A stretch of DNA of 64,000 nucleotides from positions 43,020,001 through 43,084,000 of the forward strand of contig NC_089035.1 of NCBI RefSeq assembly GCF_034140825.1, in the 5' to 3' direction. Positions 45,836 to 59,626 of this stretch are shown here, in pieces (within the stretch, counting starts at the first letter, position 1; each line of letters opens with the position of its first letter). Position numbers and translations under genes: made by a program. The notes beneath the pieces were generated by a model. That model was not told the origin of the DNA. It did no database searches and saw only the letters and a program-made list of their open reading frames with translations. This stretch comes from Oryza sativa Japonica Group. Taxonomy: Eukaryota > Streptophyta > Magnoliopsida > Poales > Poaceae.

Positions 45836-48643
45836 CTATGGTTCAGGTGTAGTGGAAACTGCAATATAGTTGTAGTCGACTGTATTCCTGTCCTTGTTGA
45901 ATCGAGTCTCTCTCACTGCAACCAACTTGACCTTCCACCGCTGGAATAAACTTACCCTGCATTCCAGAAAAAAAAATATCATGAGACACGGGGTAGAGTT
46001 ATGCAAGACTTCATAAATTTAATCATGATATTAACAGAGCTAAAAAAAAGGCTGACAAATCAATCAACAGACAACAGATATCGTTTGCAATGGAGGGGAT
46101 AAAATTATTTGAAATATGCTCATCCTAAGAAGCAAAGATATGGGACTATGGGAGAACCACCATGGAATTACTGGCGAAACAAACAACACACTAATTCAAA
46201 AGTTACAACGGCATTTATGAATTTATTCTAACCGAAGGAAAACAAACTTCATTCTTTTCCCAAAAACAAATAGTGATTGCATTTGCAAAATTAATAGAAC
46301 AGATAGCTCAATAATTTATGATGGAATAATTCCTTAAGACAAAGTAACAATGCCAACGCAAGTATATCTTCTGAATTCTGACCAAGGTCCATTCAACAGC
46401 TTAAATAGAAGAACAGTTCAAGAGTTGAACCCAATGATGCACTTATCGAAGTAAAGACGTGGTTCTTAAAACGCCAGTATATAAAGCATACCTTTCTGGT
46501 TCAACAGTCCTTTTGGCCAGCATGAGTGCCAAGAACACAGGCACCATTGCAGCAGCTAGATGCTTAAGAGTATGACCGCTAACAATTTGATGGGTCCATT
46601 TATATATAGGTTTATCTGCGGCCTCTTCTACCTTAGCAAGGAGGTAAAATCCTGGAATTGTTTTGAGAAATCAGAAAACAGAAAAATATGGTGAGGTGCT
46701 GATTGTGTATGAATTTCCAGAAAACCAATCAATTAACTTGGTCACTGCGAATCAATTTATGATATGTAGAAATAGATTAAAATGAAAACCATTTAAGTAT
46801 CATCAACAGTTATTAGGTGCAGAGAAATGATCAATTGAATGATTCATAATATATAGGTGAACCACAAATACCACATTTTTCAACCTAAATGCTAATGAAG
46901 GTACATAGATCAAATACTATTGATCAAGAATAACACTAACCTGCTGCCCACAGCCAATAGCTCGAATGTGTATACATTGGTGGAATTACAATAGCCATCA
47001 CAGGTATTGCAATGCATGGAACAAACTGAATTACTGCATATGGGCGAAGATCGTCAAAGAACCTACATAAGAGTTAAGGCAGCAAAATGGAAGGTGTGAA
47101 AGAAGTACAGAAAATATTTCTGAGGAAGGATGGTTAAACAATTGGAGAAGCTTGCCTCCAATACATGATGCTTAGTGCACCAGCAATAACAAGAGGTGCT
47201 AGGGACTTTGTTCCTGCCCTATCATCAACCCTCTCAATAATGAAAATGGCCATGACAGATGTGAAAGCAATTGTCATCTACATAGAACAAGCAAATATGC
47301 CATCCTTTAACATATTAAATATTGATAAAAGCAAGGGTGAAAATTATGAACTGATGACATGCTTTATGTCTCTGACAGGCAATTCTGAAGAAAACAAGCC
47401 AAATATACTAGAGCGTATCAGGCAAAAGATCCAAGTGGATTAGTTACCCTGTTTTGATTCAAGCAGATCACACCCAACAGAACAACACTATCTAAACAGG
47501 GCCATAGCATATTCAGATTATACTACACAAGGATCTGAGTTGAATTCTATCCCACCAAAAAAAATGTATGCATTGACATTCTGAGACAGCTTCAACATAA
47601 TGGGGTGTGTACAAATCCTAGAGCAAGGCAATGTAAGTCTAGAAACAACTCACCGGCAATCTGTCCCAAACTAGTGTGGCATCATTCGGTTTGAGATGAT
47701 AATAGGATGAACCAAAAGCAACAGCAGTCACACCAGCAAAGAACAGTGTCCAACTCCAGAGCTCCCCTTGCGAGCTGCCAGGAAGGGGAAGGTTAACAAC
47801 AGAGTGCATCAAAATCTTAACTAGAATTAGAAGATGAACCAGTAATGGTCTAACTTTAGCCTGAAGTAGTTTTTGTAATGGCACAAGACGAGCCCAACGA
47901 CACCCACAAAAAAGAAGGGGATGTTTGAAATCACATTCAGCGTATTGGGGATCCCTGCAAAACAAAAAAAAAATCCACATGATTTTGCAAACTTAGTGCA
48001 TCAAGTAGTGATTACAAGCATTGCAACCCTCTTATTGAACATATAAGCAAAATTTAAACTCTATTCGTTTGCGCCTCAAATTCCCCCTCAATTATACTAT
48101 ATTCATGTTTATTTTGGGTTCGTGAAATAAACAGGAAACTGGTATAGCCTGCAAAATCCTTCCTAACAAGCTAATCTTGCTGAACCCAGCGCAAACAAAG
48201 GGCAATCAATTTTTGTAGTGAATACAAAGGGGATCGATTTAGGCGATGCAAGCGACCTCGAATTCGCGATTTCGAGTCAACTCGTCACTCAACGTTGGCC
48301 ATTGCGCCGTCAGGGACAAGCACTGGCACAATCGCTGCTCTCCTGCTCGCGGATCGTCTTGCCGGCGCCGGGTGGAGGCTACCCCGAGAGCTCAATAGCT
48401 CGGAGAGACGGGAGCTCAATACCGCGGACGGCGAGCTATGGCGGCCGCAAGGGAAGGTCCGCCCTAGGTTTGCGGCGGGGAGGGAGGGTTGGTTTGTGGC
48501 ATACCGAGGAAGAGGCGGCGCTGGTCGGCGAAGTCGTGGTACTCCTCGTTCTGCGGGATGGCCGGGGTGACGAGCATGAGCACGACGAAGATGGTGACCG
48601 CCGCCACCCACGCCACCCACTTCTTCCTCCTGCTCACATCCAT
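45836..48643 (-). CDS. Alkaline ceramidase-like membrane protein (alkaline phytoceramidase family)
   Basis: There are seven exons: 48643-48505, 47954-47855, 47774-47654, 47277-47156, 47062-46941, 46651-46492 and 45956-45836, giving 294 residues. About seven hydrophobic spans are visible. The metal-site pattern of the CREST superfamily is present: S102-x3-H106 (GSSYYH), D117 in VWDRLP, and H228-x3-H232 (GHTLKH). These enzymes hydrolyse ceramides to sphingoid base and fatty acid at the ER or Golgi. The sequence is close in pattern to the plant proteins annotated as alkaline phytoceramidase, though the plant substrate is not certain. Intron 4 begins GC (after 47156), supported by the conserved WRFFDDLRPY across the junction. 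The divergent neighbour is the V-ATPase c gene. Confidence 0.9.
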
Positions 48644-49983
48644 CGCCGCCCGCTGCCGCCGCCGCCGCCGCCGCTTCTCCTCGTCGCCTCCTCCCTGTCG
48701 CGATGGATCGGTGGTGGAATTGGAATTGGAATCGGGGCGAAGGCGTAAACCCGGCGTACGCTTTGTCATTGGGGTTGTTTGTTTTTGACTTTTTCCGAGT
48801 TGGGTGTTCGCTTCACGCCTTCACCCTGCTCGCCTTGACTCTTCATCGCAAACTCTTCTTCCTCCTTGAGTTCGAAGCGAGAAGACGAAGACGAAGCAAT
48901 CCTCCTCCTCCTCCTCCTCCTCCATGGCTACGTCTCGAGCTCAAGTGGTGACGTGTCCATGTCGTCCCTGCATGAGGTGCACGTGGCCATACACGTATAT
49001 GGCTCTGCACAGTTGATCCAGCAGGTTTATTTTATTGATTTCTTTTTCGTTCATTAGCAGAGTTGATCAGATTTCGTTATCTGATCAAGTGCTCGAGTTC
49101 ATTTCATGGGCTAGTGACCCTGGAAGATTATGGCATTGGGATAATCATGAGAGATCAGCGAGCAGGTTTCATTGCATTTGCAGTTCATGACAGTTTCAGA
49201 TAAATTAAGCTCTCATGTCAGACAGTCAGCGGCTGAAGCTTTGTGAACGGTTAAACGGGTACTGAAGACTGCGAATCTGCAACTAGATAAACAAAGGAAG
49301 AACATGTGTAGCCTACTAATTTATGCCATTTTGTTGTGGCTCTTCGTGATATGATGGAGCTGACGCATCAGTTTCAGAAACTGTTGCGTCAAAAGAAAAG
49401 GTTTCAGACACTGGTGTATCTGCATTCTGTTGTGCTGACGCTCAATACTATTTCTCACTGGAATGTTATATACTTCTGGAATATTCTGTTGTGCTGACGC
49501 TCAATATTATTTCTCACTGGAATGTTATATACTTCTGGAATTTTGGTCTAGTTTTAATTTCCCTCTACAGAAGATATGATGCTTATTAGTATTAGCAGTA
49601 TCTGTAAAAGTTTCAACTTAGAACAAAACGGGTCCTTCTGTCCAACGGGGACGTCTCCGAAACTAATCATAAATCCTGATGACGGTAGTACTCAAAACTA
49701 GTAGTGCCTAATAACGAGAGTCGTAAATCAACAAAACTCCAAATGCAATTCATACATTGTCACTGGATATATTGGATTCAATGCCGATCCGGGTGTGAGA
49801 GCCCACAGAGGCATCGTGATCGATCATAATTCGTAATGAACTCTGATATTTAACCAAGATCATATGGACGCTGCAGATGCACCTCCTTGACGCAAATATC
49901 TCTCCCTCCCTCATCGATCGATCCATCGCCGGCGAAGAGCTACCTTAGCTATTAGTATCATCGATCATCTCCGGCGAGAAGAC
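48644..49983. other. Divergent promoter region with repeat relics
   Basis: Next to the ceramidase-like ATG is a GC-rich leader with GCC and CTC repeats (48655-48925). A faint plus-strand relic of a LINE RNase H domain (YGIGIIMRDQRAGFIAFAV, about 49120-49200) and a 59-bp tandem duplication (49424-49482 and 49483-49541) follow, then the V-ATPase c leader. No further gene is supported. Confidence 0.6.
49424..49541. repeat. 59-bp tandem duplication
   Basis: Two copies of a block starting ATTCTGTTGTGCTGACGCTC differ by one base over the compared part. The high identity makes it recent. Confidence 0.88.
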
Positions 49984-50907
49984 ATGTCTTCCACGTTCAA
50001 CGGCGACGAGTTCGCCCCGTTCTTGGGCTTCATCGGCGCCGCCCTCGCCCTCGTCTTCTCATGTAAGCATCCATCCACAAAAATACGAACACTAGCCAGC
50101 TCGATCAATCGATCGTAGCTGGCAATTGGCATTGCTAATTTTAGAGTTTTCTTAGGAGGGTGTAGTTGCTCTGTTCCTTTCCGCTATTTAGAGTTGAGTT
50201 GAGCCGTCTTTTGTTTTTCTTATGCAGGAGTCACAGTAATCTTTTCTTTTGTTTTTCTTATGCCAAGAGTCACAGTAATATTTTCTTTTAGTTTTTTTCT
50301 TTCTTGACATAAGTTGGTCTGGCTGATTGTGTCGTGTAACAAATACTTTTTTTCTGATGTATTGATGTGCAATCTTTTTACACGTTAGAGAAAAAAAGAT
50401 CGTAAAAAGCTCGATCAAACGATCGATCTGCAAGTTTCTGCATTACGAATTACGAATTGATGGATGAAATTTGGTTATAATTTTGCAGGCATGGGGGCGG
50501 CGTACGGGACGGCTCGGAGCGGCGTCGGGGTGGCGCACATGGGGGTGATGCGGCCGGAGCTGGTGATGAAGTCGATCGTGCCGGTGGTGATGGCCGGAGT
50601 GCTGGGGATCTACGGCCTCATCATCGCTGTCATCATCACCACCGGCATCAACCCGACGGCGATGCCGTACTACCACTTCGACGGCTCCGTCCACCTCGCC
50701 GCGGGGCTCGCCACGGGGCTCTGCGCCCTCGCCGCCGGCCTCGCCATCGGCGTCGTCGGCGACGCCGGCGTCAGGGCCAACGCGCAGCAGCCCAAGCTGT
50801 TCGTCGGCATGATCCTCATCCTCATCTTCGCCGAGGCGCTTGGCCTCTACGGCCTCATCGTCGGCATCATCCTCTCCTCCCGCGCCGGCCAGTCGCGCGC
50901 CCACTAA
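49984..50907 (+). CDS. VHA-c: V-type proton ATPase 16-kDa proteolipid subunit c
   Basis: There are two exons: 49984-50062 and 50489-50907. The protein is 165 residues, the normal length of plant subunit c. Four membrane spans are seen, with the start [20 protein letters not shown] and the proton-carrying glutamate at position 142 in the fourth span ([13 protein letters not shown]). Subunit c forms the rotor ring of the V0 sector in vacuole and endomembranes. The intron splits a Cys codon. The gene is single and intact, and the second exon is very GC-rich in third positions, as is common in grasses. Confidence 0.98.
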
Positions 50908-50956
50908 TCCATTACATCGCATCTCTAATTTTATTTATTTTTACAGTATAAGTGCT

Positions 50957-51113
50957 ACTACCTCTGTTTCAAATTATAAAACTTTCTAGCATTACTCATA
51001 TTTATATACGTATATGTTAATGAATTTAGACATATATATCTCTAGATTTATTAACATTTATATGAATATGGACAATATTAGAAAGTTGTATAACCTAAAA
51101 CAGAGGAAGTATT
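50957..51113. mobile_element. Stowaway-like MITE 3' of the V-ATPase c gene
   Basis: The left CTACCTCTGTTTCAAATTAT and the right end AACCTAAAACAGAGGAAGTA are inverted, with an AAACTTTCTAG / AGAAAGTT inner pair. It is about 155 bp and starts about 50 bp after the stop codon, so it may be in the 3' UTR. Confidence 0.75.
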
Positions 51114-51716
51114 AATTTTTTTACTATCGGTACAGAAACTACAGATACATTAATTAGTTGTATTGCAATGTACAACGCTCATATCATGGATGCATGATCA
51201 TATTGTACTCTGCAGTCTACAGTATTTTATTTACTTAGATTAATTATCCCAATCAACTCTACAAAACATTCTAGTTTTTGTGTTGTGATTATACGCAGCG
51301 ACGATAGAACAGATAAACAAAGAGAAGCGAGTTAATATGAATTTTCTCGAATTAGTTTCTTATAAGAGAAGTGTAAATACCATTTGCAACGAGTTTCCAC
51401 ACATGCTGATCTTGGACATCTTGAATCAACACCACCTCTTCTACTAAATCCTAAATGGATCCAGGTATTCAACAAGAACCAGGACCGAAAGCCCCTTGGA
51501 TGTCAGCAACCCAACTCCTATTTGTCAAAGCTTGTGCCACTCGGTGTAAAACATTCGACTATTCAAGCAACCATTAACCATATAACAGCCGGCAAACATG
51601 TTGAAAATACCAGGTAAACTGTCGATAAATTATCATCAACTTGTCACATTATACAAGCAAGCAAGCACCCAACATCGACTTTATTCTGTTAAGTTTCTCA
51701 ATTATAACTATAGAAT
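51114..51716. other. Spacer between convergent VHA-c and UFM1 genes
   Basis: AT-rich DNA with no open frame showing recognisable protein. The part nearest 51716 should contain the 3' UTR of UFM1. Confidence 0.55.
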
Positions 51717-53406
<1,690 letters not shown>

Positions 53407-54154
53407 GGGTAGGGGTTGCGTTGGTGGTGTTGGGATCGACGCGCCGCGTGTGGTTTCGCTCGCTTCGACGAGACGAGATGCGCGGTTCGAATGAGTCGCA
53501 GCCCTTCTTTTTTCTTCTTCTGGGAAAAGAGGATTCGCGAGTTTGCGTTGCGTGTTTTCTCCGGGCCGCTTTTTACGAGCCAGCAACTGTGTGCCGTGCC
53601 GTCTGGATTTTTTTTTCCCTTCTTATTATTATTTTTATATTACTTATATTTTTTCCTAAAATTTTTGATCATGTAGTATGGTTATCTGCATGTCTACTCC
53701 TATGAGATATTTTTGGCTGTGTATCAGGATTTCACAGCAGTTGTTTGCCTTGTTTGAACTAGCACAATTGTGAACAATCAGGATGCAGGGTCAGGATGGT
53801 TGGGCTCTGATATTCAGGTTCCAAAAACACGTCTCCCATCAGCAACAAACTGACATGTTTTCACATCCATTAACATTGTTCATTGATTCCATTCCGAAAG
53901 ATAGCAACAACAAGGTTACACCCCCAAAATTACTGCAGCTATCAAAAAAGGCACCTTTGGCTTGAAGAACACCAGGCACCCTATGCTGCAGTGCAAGGCG
54001 CAAAAGAACAAAGAAACTTGGACAAAACTTCTGACGAATAATACATCAAGAAAAAGGCTAACAGATGAATCTGATTGCCTCTAGAGAAAAAGAACTCCTG
54101 TCCTGCAAAGCTCATTTGCTAGACTGGCTTAAGATCATCCCACAGTCACAATGA
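53407..54154. other. Spacer between UFM1 promoter and BCD1-like 3' end
   Basis: GC-rich UFM1 leader, then a T-rich stretch (53560-53680) and AT-rich DNA. No gene is supported. Confidence 0.6.
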
Positions 54155-56850
54155 TCAAGCGGTTGGAATCTCCCCTTCCTCCAAATCATCCCACAGCTTA
54201 AGTGGCGACGTTATCCCTGCCAATTCATCTTCATCCATCATTTCAAGATCAAAGTTGAGGAAATCATCAGGATTTATGTCCCCAAACAAATCTGAATAAG
54301 CATTTCCGATTTCTTGCTCAAAGCCCAAGTTGGGAACCTCTGAAAATAACCCCAGATTTTTCTCGGTGTCCAGTGGGTAAACTTTCATGCAAGACTTCCT
54401 TTTCAGAGCTTCAGGAGTTGAATTTGGCGTCAGCCTGCTTTGTTGATTATGTTCAACCTGAGGACAACTGAAGCCATCAGATGCTAGAATACTGATGGAA
54501 GACGGCACTAAAGAATCTGTGTTGCTATCTATCTTAGATACGGTTGTACCTTCCACAGGTGTAAGATTACCAGGATGCGAAGCTGCCTGGTTCTTACATT
54601 CTATGCCCTGCCTCTCCGAGATCACCCCAGCATCCCCACTTTCCTCCATGTCCATCGGATAGACTTTCATGCAATTTTTAGTCTTGGAAGCCCCAGATGT
54701 TGTATTTGGTGCCATCTTGCTTCGTTCAGTTAGTGCTTTTTGTTGACCATCTAATCCAAGACTGCGTATATATGACAGCACAGAAGAATCTCTCTTGGTG
54801 TCTACCTTAGATCCACTTGTATCCTTCGCTGAAGCTAGGTTAGAGGCATGTGAAGCTCCACATTCCTTGAGGTCTATAACTTGTGTTTCTGGTGCCAATT
54901 CTCCTTCTTCTATTTCTTCCTCATGAAACTCAGTGCCTTCTAGATCTGGGCTATCGGTCGAGCTGCCAGGGGGCTTCTCACTTGCAGGAAGCTTGTTGAC
55001 AAACTTTTCTACTTCGAAATCACAACTGTCTGATGGAAGAAAGACATTAATAGTTGGGTACTCGACAATTTTAATGCTCCTCAGTTGTGGACCCAATGGT
55101 TCTTCTATGTTGAGTTGGCGATATGGTGAAGTTGATTCCTGCAGCAAGTTATAAGAAGCTCTTTAAAGAAACAGAGGACATATCAATAACTACAACGGAT
55201 GCAAGGTAAATTGGCTGCAGTACTATACCTTGGCAGACTTTTGAATGAACAGTTTGAGATCACGCAAATCTGTATTGCGATATGGTGTGAGCTGATTTTT
55301 CCAAGGTCCAGGACTCAGATGTTTTTCCAATGATGATAGCAAGCTGGTATGCTCATCTATGCTGCGAAAGAGGGCATAAAATCAGCACAGAAAAGAGTGT
55401 GTGTGGTGCACACAGCTTCTGGTGTCGTGATTCATTTACATGAAGGTCACAGAGGTAACTCTTGCAAAATGTAATAACTTTGACAACTTTCTACTCTGCT
55501 TCCAGTTCTTTGTAGAACCAATTAAGCACATTAAAAAATATGTGCTAACAAGAAGTGTGATAACGTTGTATATATACTATAATAAAAGTTGAAAAAAAAT
55601 GCAGAAACCATTTCAGAAATTCTAACAGTTAATGTACATGTGGTGTCATAATGTCATCTTGAATCAGTTCCAAACACATACTATTGGAACAGGAAAAAAC
55701 AGGCGTAAATGGTCCGTAATCTGTACTGATTGATAATCACAAACTTACTTGTGGTCAGTCAGGACAACATCTGTTGAATTAAATTTCCATTCAAGCGTCC
55801 AGTATATGCAATCCTTTCTGCAAAACGATATTCATATGCAAATCAGCATTATATGGTACGTACAAGGTAGGAAAGGAAAATATGGAGCTTGACACTGCCA
55901 ACACAGTTCACTGGGATTAATTTAGGACAGAATGGCTCAGAAAGGTGAAACGTATTGAAAAATTCCTTGCAACAGATAAAGATCCCGACCCAATACAGCA
56001 TTAACTAATGAATCCATTTGGCCAAAAGCGTTCAGGATGGTTTCATCTTAGCAAATATACATTTCGTTAACAGAGTACAAGCACAAATCATTGTACTGAT
56101 GTGAACGAGGAGACCAAATACATTTGTCCAGCACAAATCATTTTTCTTTCAATAAAAAAATTCAAACGCCTCCAGTGTTACTTATATATAAATTTAAGAG
56201 CATTTGCAAAAATCCATCTGATGGCATCATATGTCAGTATGAAATAAGGAAATAGTAAGAAATGATACCTGTGGTTGTGCCTTGAACGGTTCTGCTCCCT
56301 CCTGGCCATGCCCCTGGGAAGGAACTGGAGCCAGATACCACGCCGCTGCGCCGCCTTGCGGAGGTAAAAGAGCCACTTCGGAAGCTGCGCACCGCCGAAT
56401 CCACCGTAGTTGCGGCCGAAGGCGCCGATGAGGCGATGCGCGGACTCCGCCACCTGCTTCGTCTCCTCCAGAAAGCTGTAATCTTAAACACGAGACAAAA
56501 CGAACGAACATTACATTGTTGGTCTTGGCCAATCGTTGAGCGAAAATCCATCAAAAAGAGGAGAGAAGGGGATTGAACAAGTAAGAGTTACTACCGGAGA
56601 GGAGCTGGTGGTCGTCGAAGTTGGCGAGCGGGACGGGGTCGGTGCGGGGGCGCTTGCCGGTGCAGGCGGTGCGGCGCTTGTGGGATTGGACGCAGGGGAG
56701 GCTGCAGGTGAGGCGGGAGCAGCCCGGGCACCGGTACTTCCATGGCTGCTCGCCGCACTCCTCGCACGGGCTCCCCTTCTTGCTCTCCCCTCCCCCGCCG
56801 CCGCCGCCGGCATCCGGAGCGGGTGGCTTCCCTCCTTGATCCTCCTCCAT
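54155..56850 (-). CDS. Box C/D snoRNA protein 1-like (zf-HIT, BCD1/ZNHIT6 type)
   Basis: There are five exons: 56850-56595, 56482-56269, 55817-55749, 55361-55229 and 55138-54155. The protein is 551 residues. The N-terminal zf-HIT domain has all ligands: C29, C32, C41, C44, C49, C53, H57 and C63. It is followed by the family region with GAFGRNYGG, LPKWLFYLRKAAQRRGIWLQ, LEWKFNSTDVVLTDHNIDEH and SSLEKHLSPGPWKNQLTPYR. Exon 5 encodes a long acidic, low-complexity tail with twice-repeated KVYPMDMEE / KVYPLDTEK segments and an EEGEIPT end. BCD1 is needed to assemble box C/D snoRNPs, which guide rRNA 2'-O-methylation in the nucleolus. The telo-box just upstream fits a ribosome-biogenesis gene. Confidence 0.93.
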
Positions 56851-56896
56851 CTCTCGCTCGCTCAAGTCGAGAGGGGGTTTGCGGCGCCGCGATTTC

Positions 56897-56904
56897 TAGG
56901 GTTT
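56897..56904 (-). promoter_or_regulatory. Telo-box in the BCD1-like 5' region
   Basis: AAACCCTA on the minus strand, 47 bp upstream of the BCD1-like ATG. Telo-boxes are common in plant ribosomal and ribosome-biogenesis gene promoters or leaders. Confidence 0.65.
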
Positions 56905-57591
56905 ATGGATGGATTAATATGAGGGGTTTTGCTGCGGGCGGCGCCGGCGACCGTTGCCTTATTAAGGCGAGCGGGTGGCGGAGTGCGGCGAACGGCGCGA
57001 CGCGGCGGGGAAAGAAGAGGGGAGTATTTCGTGGATTTTTTTTTACTTGCCAATTTGATCTGAAATCTCGCGTCACATCGGATTTTCGCAAAAACTTTTA
57101 AATTCAATTTTCTAATATTTCATTCACTTGTTCAGTCGTTTAAGACCACATGAATAAATTGTCAAAAACTCCCATCCCTCTTTATTCGGCTTCGGCTGTG
57201 CAAAAAACCAAGACTTGCACTTAACACAGGTCGAGGTCGGACAAGCACTGGATCGAGTTTCACGAGGAACCAAAACAAATCATCCAGTAATTCTACACAG
57301 CACAACTGTGATAATCATCAGGCATGAAAATGAGATGAATTTTTGATTAAATGGCAGCTTGCTCATAACATTCTAAAAGATTCTCGGTCAAACCAACAGA
57401 TTCATTTCGAGAGTGATATCTAACAGAACAAAAGGCATAACACAGCCATGTCTAGAACAACCTCAGCTACAATTTCATAAACAAAAATTCTCATTGTTCC
57501 CACAATTCAAAGACCAACAGTGAAGACGACCCCCGCGCATTGCATCTCATAAGCCATTGGGCAAAACAATATGCTCCGTCCCGATCAAGCT
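56905..57591. other. BCD1-like promoter and eS10 3' flank
   Basis: GC-rich near the BCD1-like leader and AT-rich beyond about 57040. The last 100-300 bp next to 57592 are probably the eS10 3' UTR. I see no gene. Confidence 0.55.
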
Positions 57592-59426
57592 TTACTCCAT
57601 GGAAGATGCGCCACCACCGAATGCGCCACCACCGCCACGACCAAAGCCAGGTCTGCTACCCTGAACATCCAAGATTTACAAGGGGTATCAAGTTAGTCTA
57701 CAAGCAGCTACTTTTATGAATATCACTGCTGTCAACACAAGGGTTCCTGAACATGCTATATGTTTACATGTCCTAACATAAAATCTATTAACACAGCCTA
57801 AGATGGATACTCAACCTATACAAGCAAGGACACAACAGTTTGAACAAATACAAGGATGGAAACATGACGTGCTAAAGTTCAAGGCAAACAGAAGAAAATG
57901 CATGGTCTAAACCCATTCAAATGTTCCAAATTATTAAGCCAATAAATTATCTATGAGCAGTCTGGATGAACCTAGCAATGGCATATAGGTATGCAGATGG
58001 TCATTAGAGCTCTTACCCTAAAAGATGGCTGGAACTCAGCTGGAGCACCACCCTTCTCGCCACCAAAATCACCTGGAGCACCACGTGGGCCACCCCTGTA
58101 ACCATCCCTGTCACCAAACCTGGGCCTGTCACCCTCAAAGCGAGGCGGGCCTCTGCCACACGAACAGAAAAGGATAATATCAGTGTCTCCACTAGAGTTT
58201 TCAGGCAATACATTCATAAACAAAAGCAGCCAGATTATATCATTTGAGTACATGTTAGGAAGATTAGATACGGTATGTGTAAAAAATTGAAATCCCAACC
58301 AAAAGAACAGGTCTCTGTTCAGTTCGAGGAGAAGACTTGCAACACAGTTAAATGGTTTCAACTAATTACATCAATGAATCTAAATTTGTTGCCACAAATC
58401 AGCCCCACTCAACAATTCAGAGTCAATAACATTTTTTATCAACAAACTAATAAATGACTATTGCAAGGTTCCTATAAACTAATCTGATGTCCATTCAACA
58501 ATTTTTACATGGTCGCTACACAATTTGCATATTTGAAAACAGGACCACCACCTAAAGAATATCCATCACAGCAATAGCATCCAATTTCCGTATTCGCATA
58601 TGCAGATGATAAACCCAAAAGGAATAAATGCTCACCTGGGGCGGTCACCAGGAGGGCCAGAGCCGAATGGGCGAGACGGGGGCTTGGCAGACTTCTTGAG
58701 GGTGTTAGGCACAACCTCAGATGGCAGGTTGAGGTAGCTGCGGAGGTGCTCAATGCCATCATTGGTCAGGTACCAGTAGTAGTGCTGCCACGAGAAGGTC
58801 TCCCTCACATACTCCTTTGACTTGAAGCTCTGCATGAGCTTAATCACCTCCAAGTTGGGCACATCAACCTTTGGGTGCTTGGCCAGGTTGTAGTCCTTCT
58901 TGGCATACAAGACTCCCTCTGCATATAGTTGAATTAAATTAGCACTTCAACTCATAACAAATAAAGGTACCATCATTCAGGCCTTCAGCAAATACATGAC
59001 CAATCAAATAAAACATGTTTCAACATAATATTTGGAGTAAATCTGGGAGCAATGTAACTGAATTCGTCAAACCTATAAACCTCAGACAGCCATAGTGAAT
59101 GAACAATTGCAGACAATGCAATCAAAATCTGCCCTATTGGAATCAAGCGAATGCAACCACCTAAACCCTACTGCAACACCACATCAAGTCGAAGCTTGCA
59201 ATCACGATCAGCACATACACAATGTACAGAGTCGGCGTATAGAGGAGAAGAAAGGGGGAGAATCTCACCATGGAAGAGGTACTTGCAGATCTCGCGGCGG
59301 TTCTTCTTGGAGATGATCTGCGACACAAAAAAAAAACAAAGCGCGGCATCGCGTCAGACAACGGAACGGGTAGAGCATAGCGGAGCAAACGAATGTGGCT
59401 CGGTTTCGGAGGTCGCTACTCACCAT
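57592..59426 (-). CDS. RPS10: 40S ribosomal protein eS10
   Basis: There are five exons: 59426-59424 (only the ATG), 59317-59269, 58918-58636, 58152-58017 and 57660-57592. The protein is 179 residues. It begins [20 protein letters not shown] and continues with [31 protein letters not shown] and [14 protein letters not shown] Gly/Arg/Pro-rich tail ([16 protein letters not shown]) ending in GGGASSME follows. eS10 lies on the head of the 40S subunit. The first intron falls directly after the ATG, so the start codon is alone on its exon. Length and sequence are normal for plant eS10. Confidence 0.97.
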
Positions 59427-59517
59427 GGTGGCGGAGAGCTCGAACCGGAGGAGGGCGGCGGCGCCGGCGGCTTCGGGGCCTTGGGGAACGAGAGGCGAAG
59501 CAGCGAGGCGGGGAGAA

Positions 59518-59626
59518 AAACCCTAGCTTTGTGATGGGTTGATATATAGAGGCCACCACATGGGCCTCCATTGTGGGCTCTGTTTCGCCTTCCATGTGTT
59601 CTGGGCCTCAATTGACTACACGGGCC
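59518..59626 (-). promoter_or_regulatory. eS10 promoter with telo-box and site II motifs
   Basis: AAACCCTA lies at 59518-59525 (plus-strand reading). TGGGCC/TGGGCT-type site II motifs are at 59561, 59574 and 59602, with a related CGGGCC at 59621. A TATA-like TATATATC (minus strand) sits near 59540. Telo-box plus site II is the classical pair in plant ribosomal protein promoters and is bound by TCP-type factors. Confidence 0.75.
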
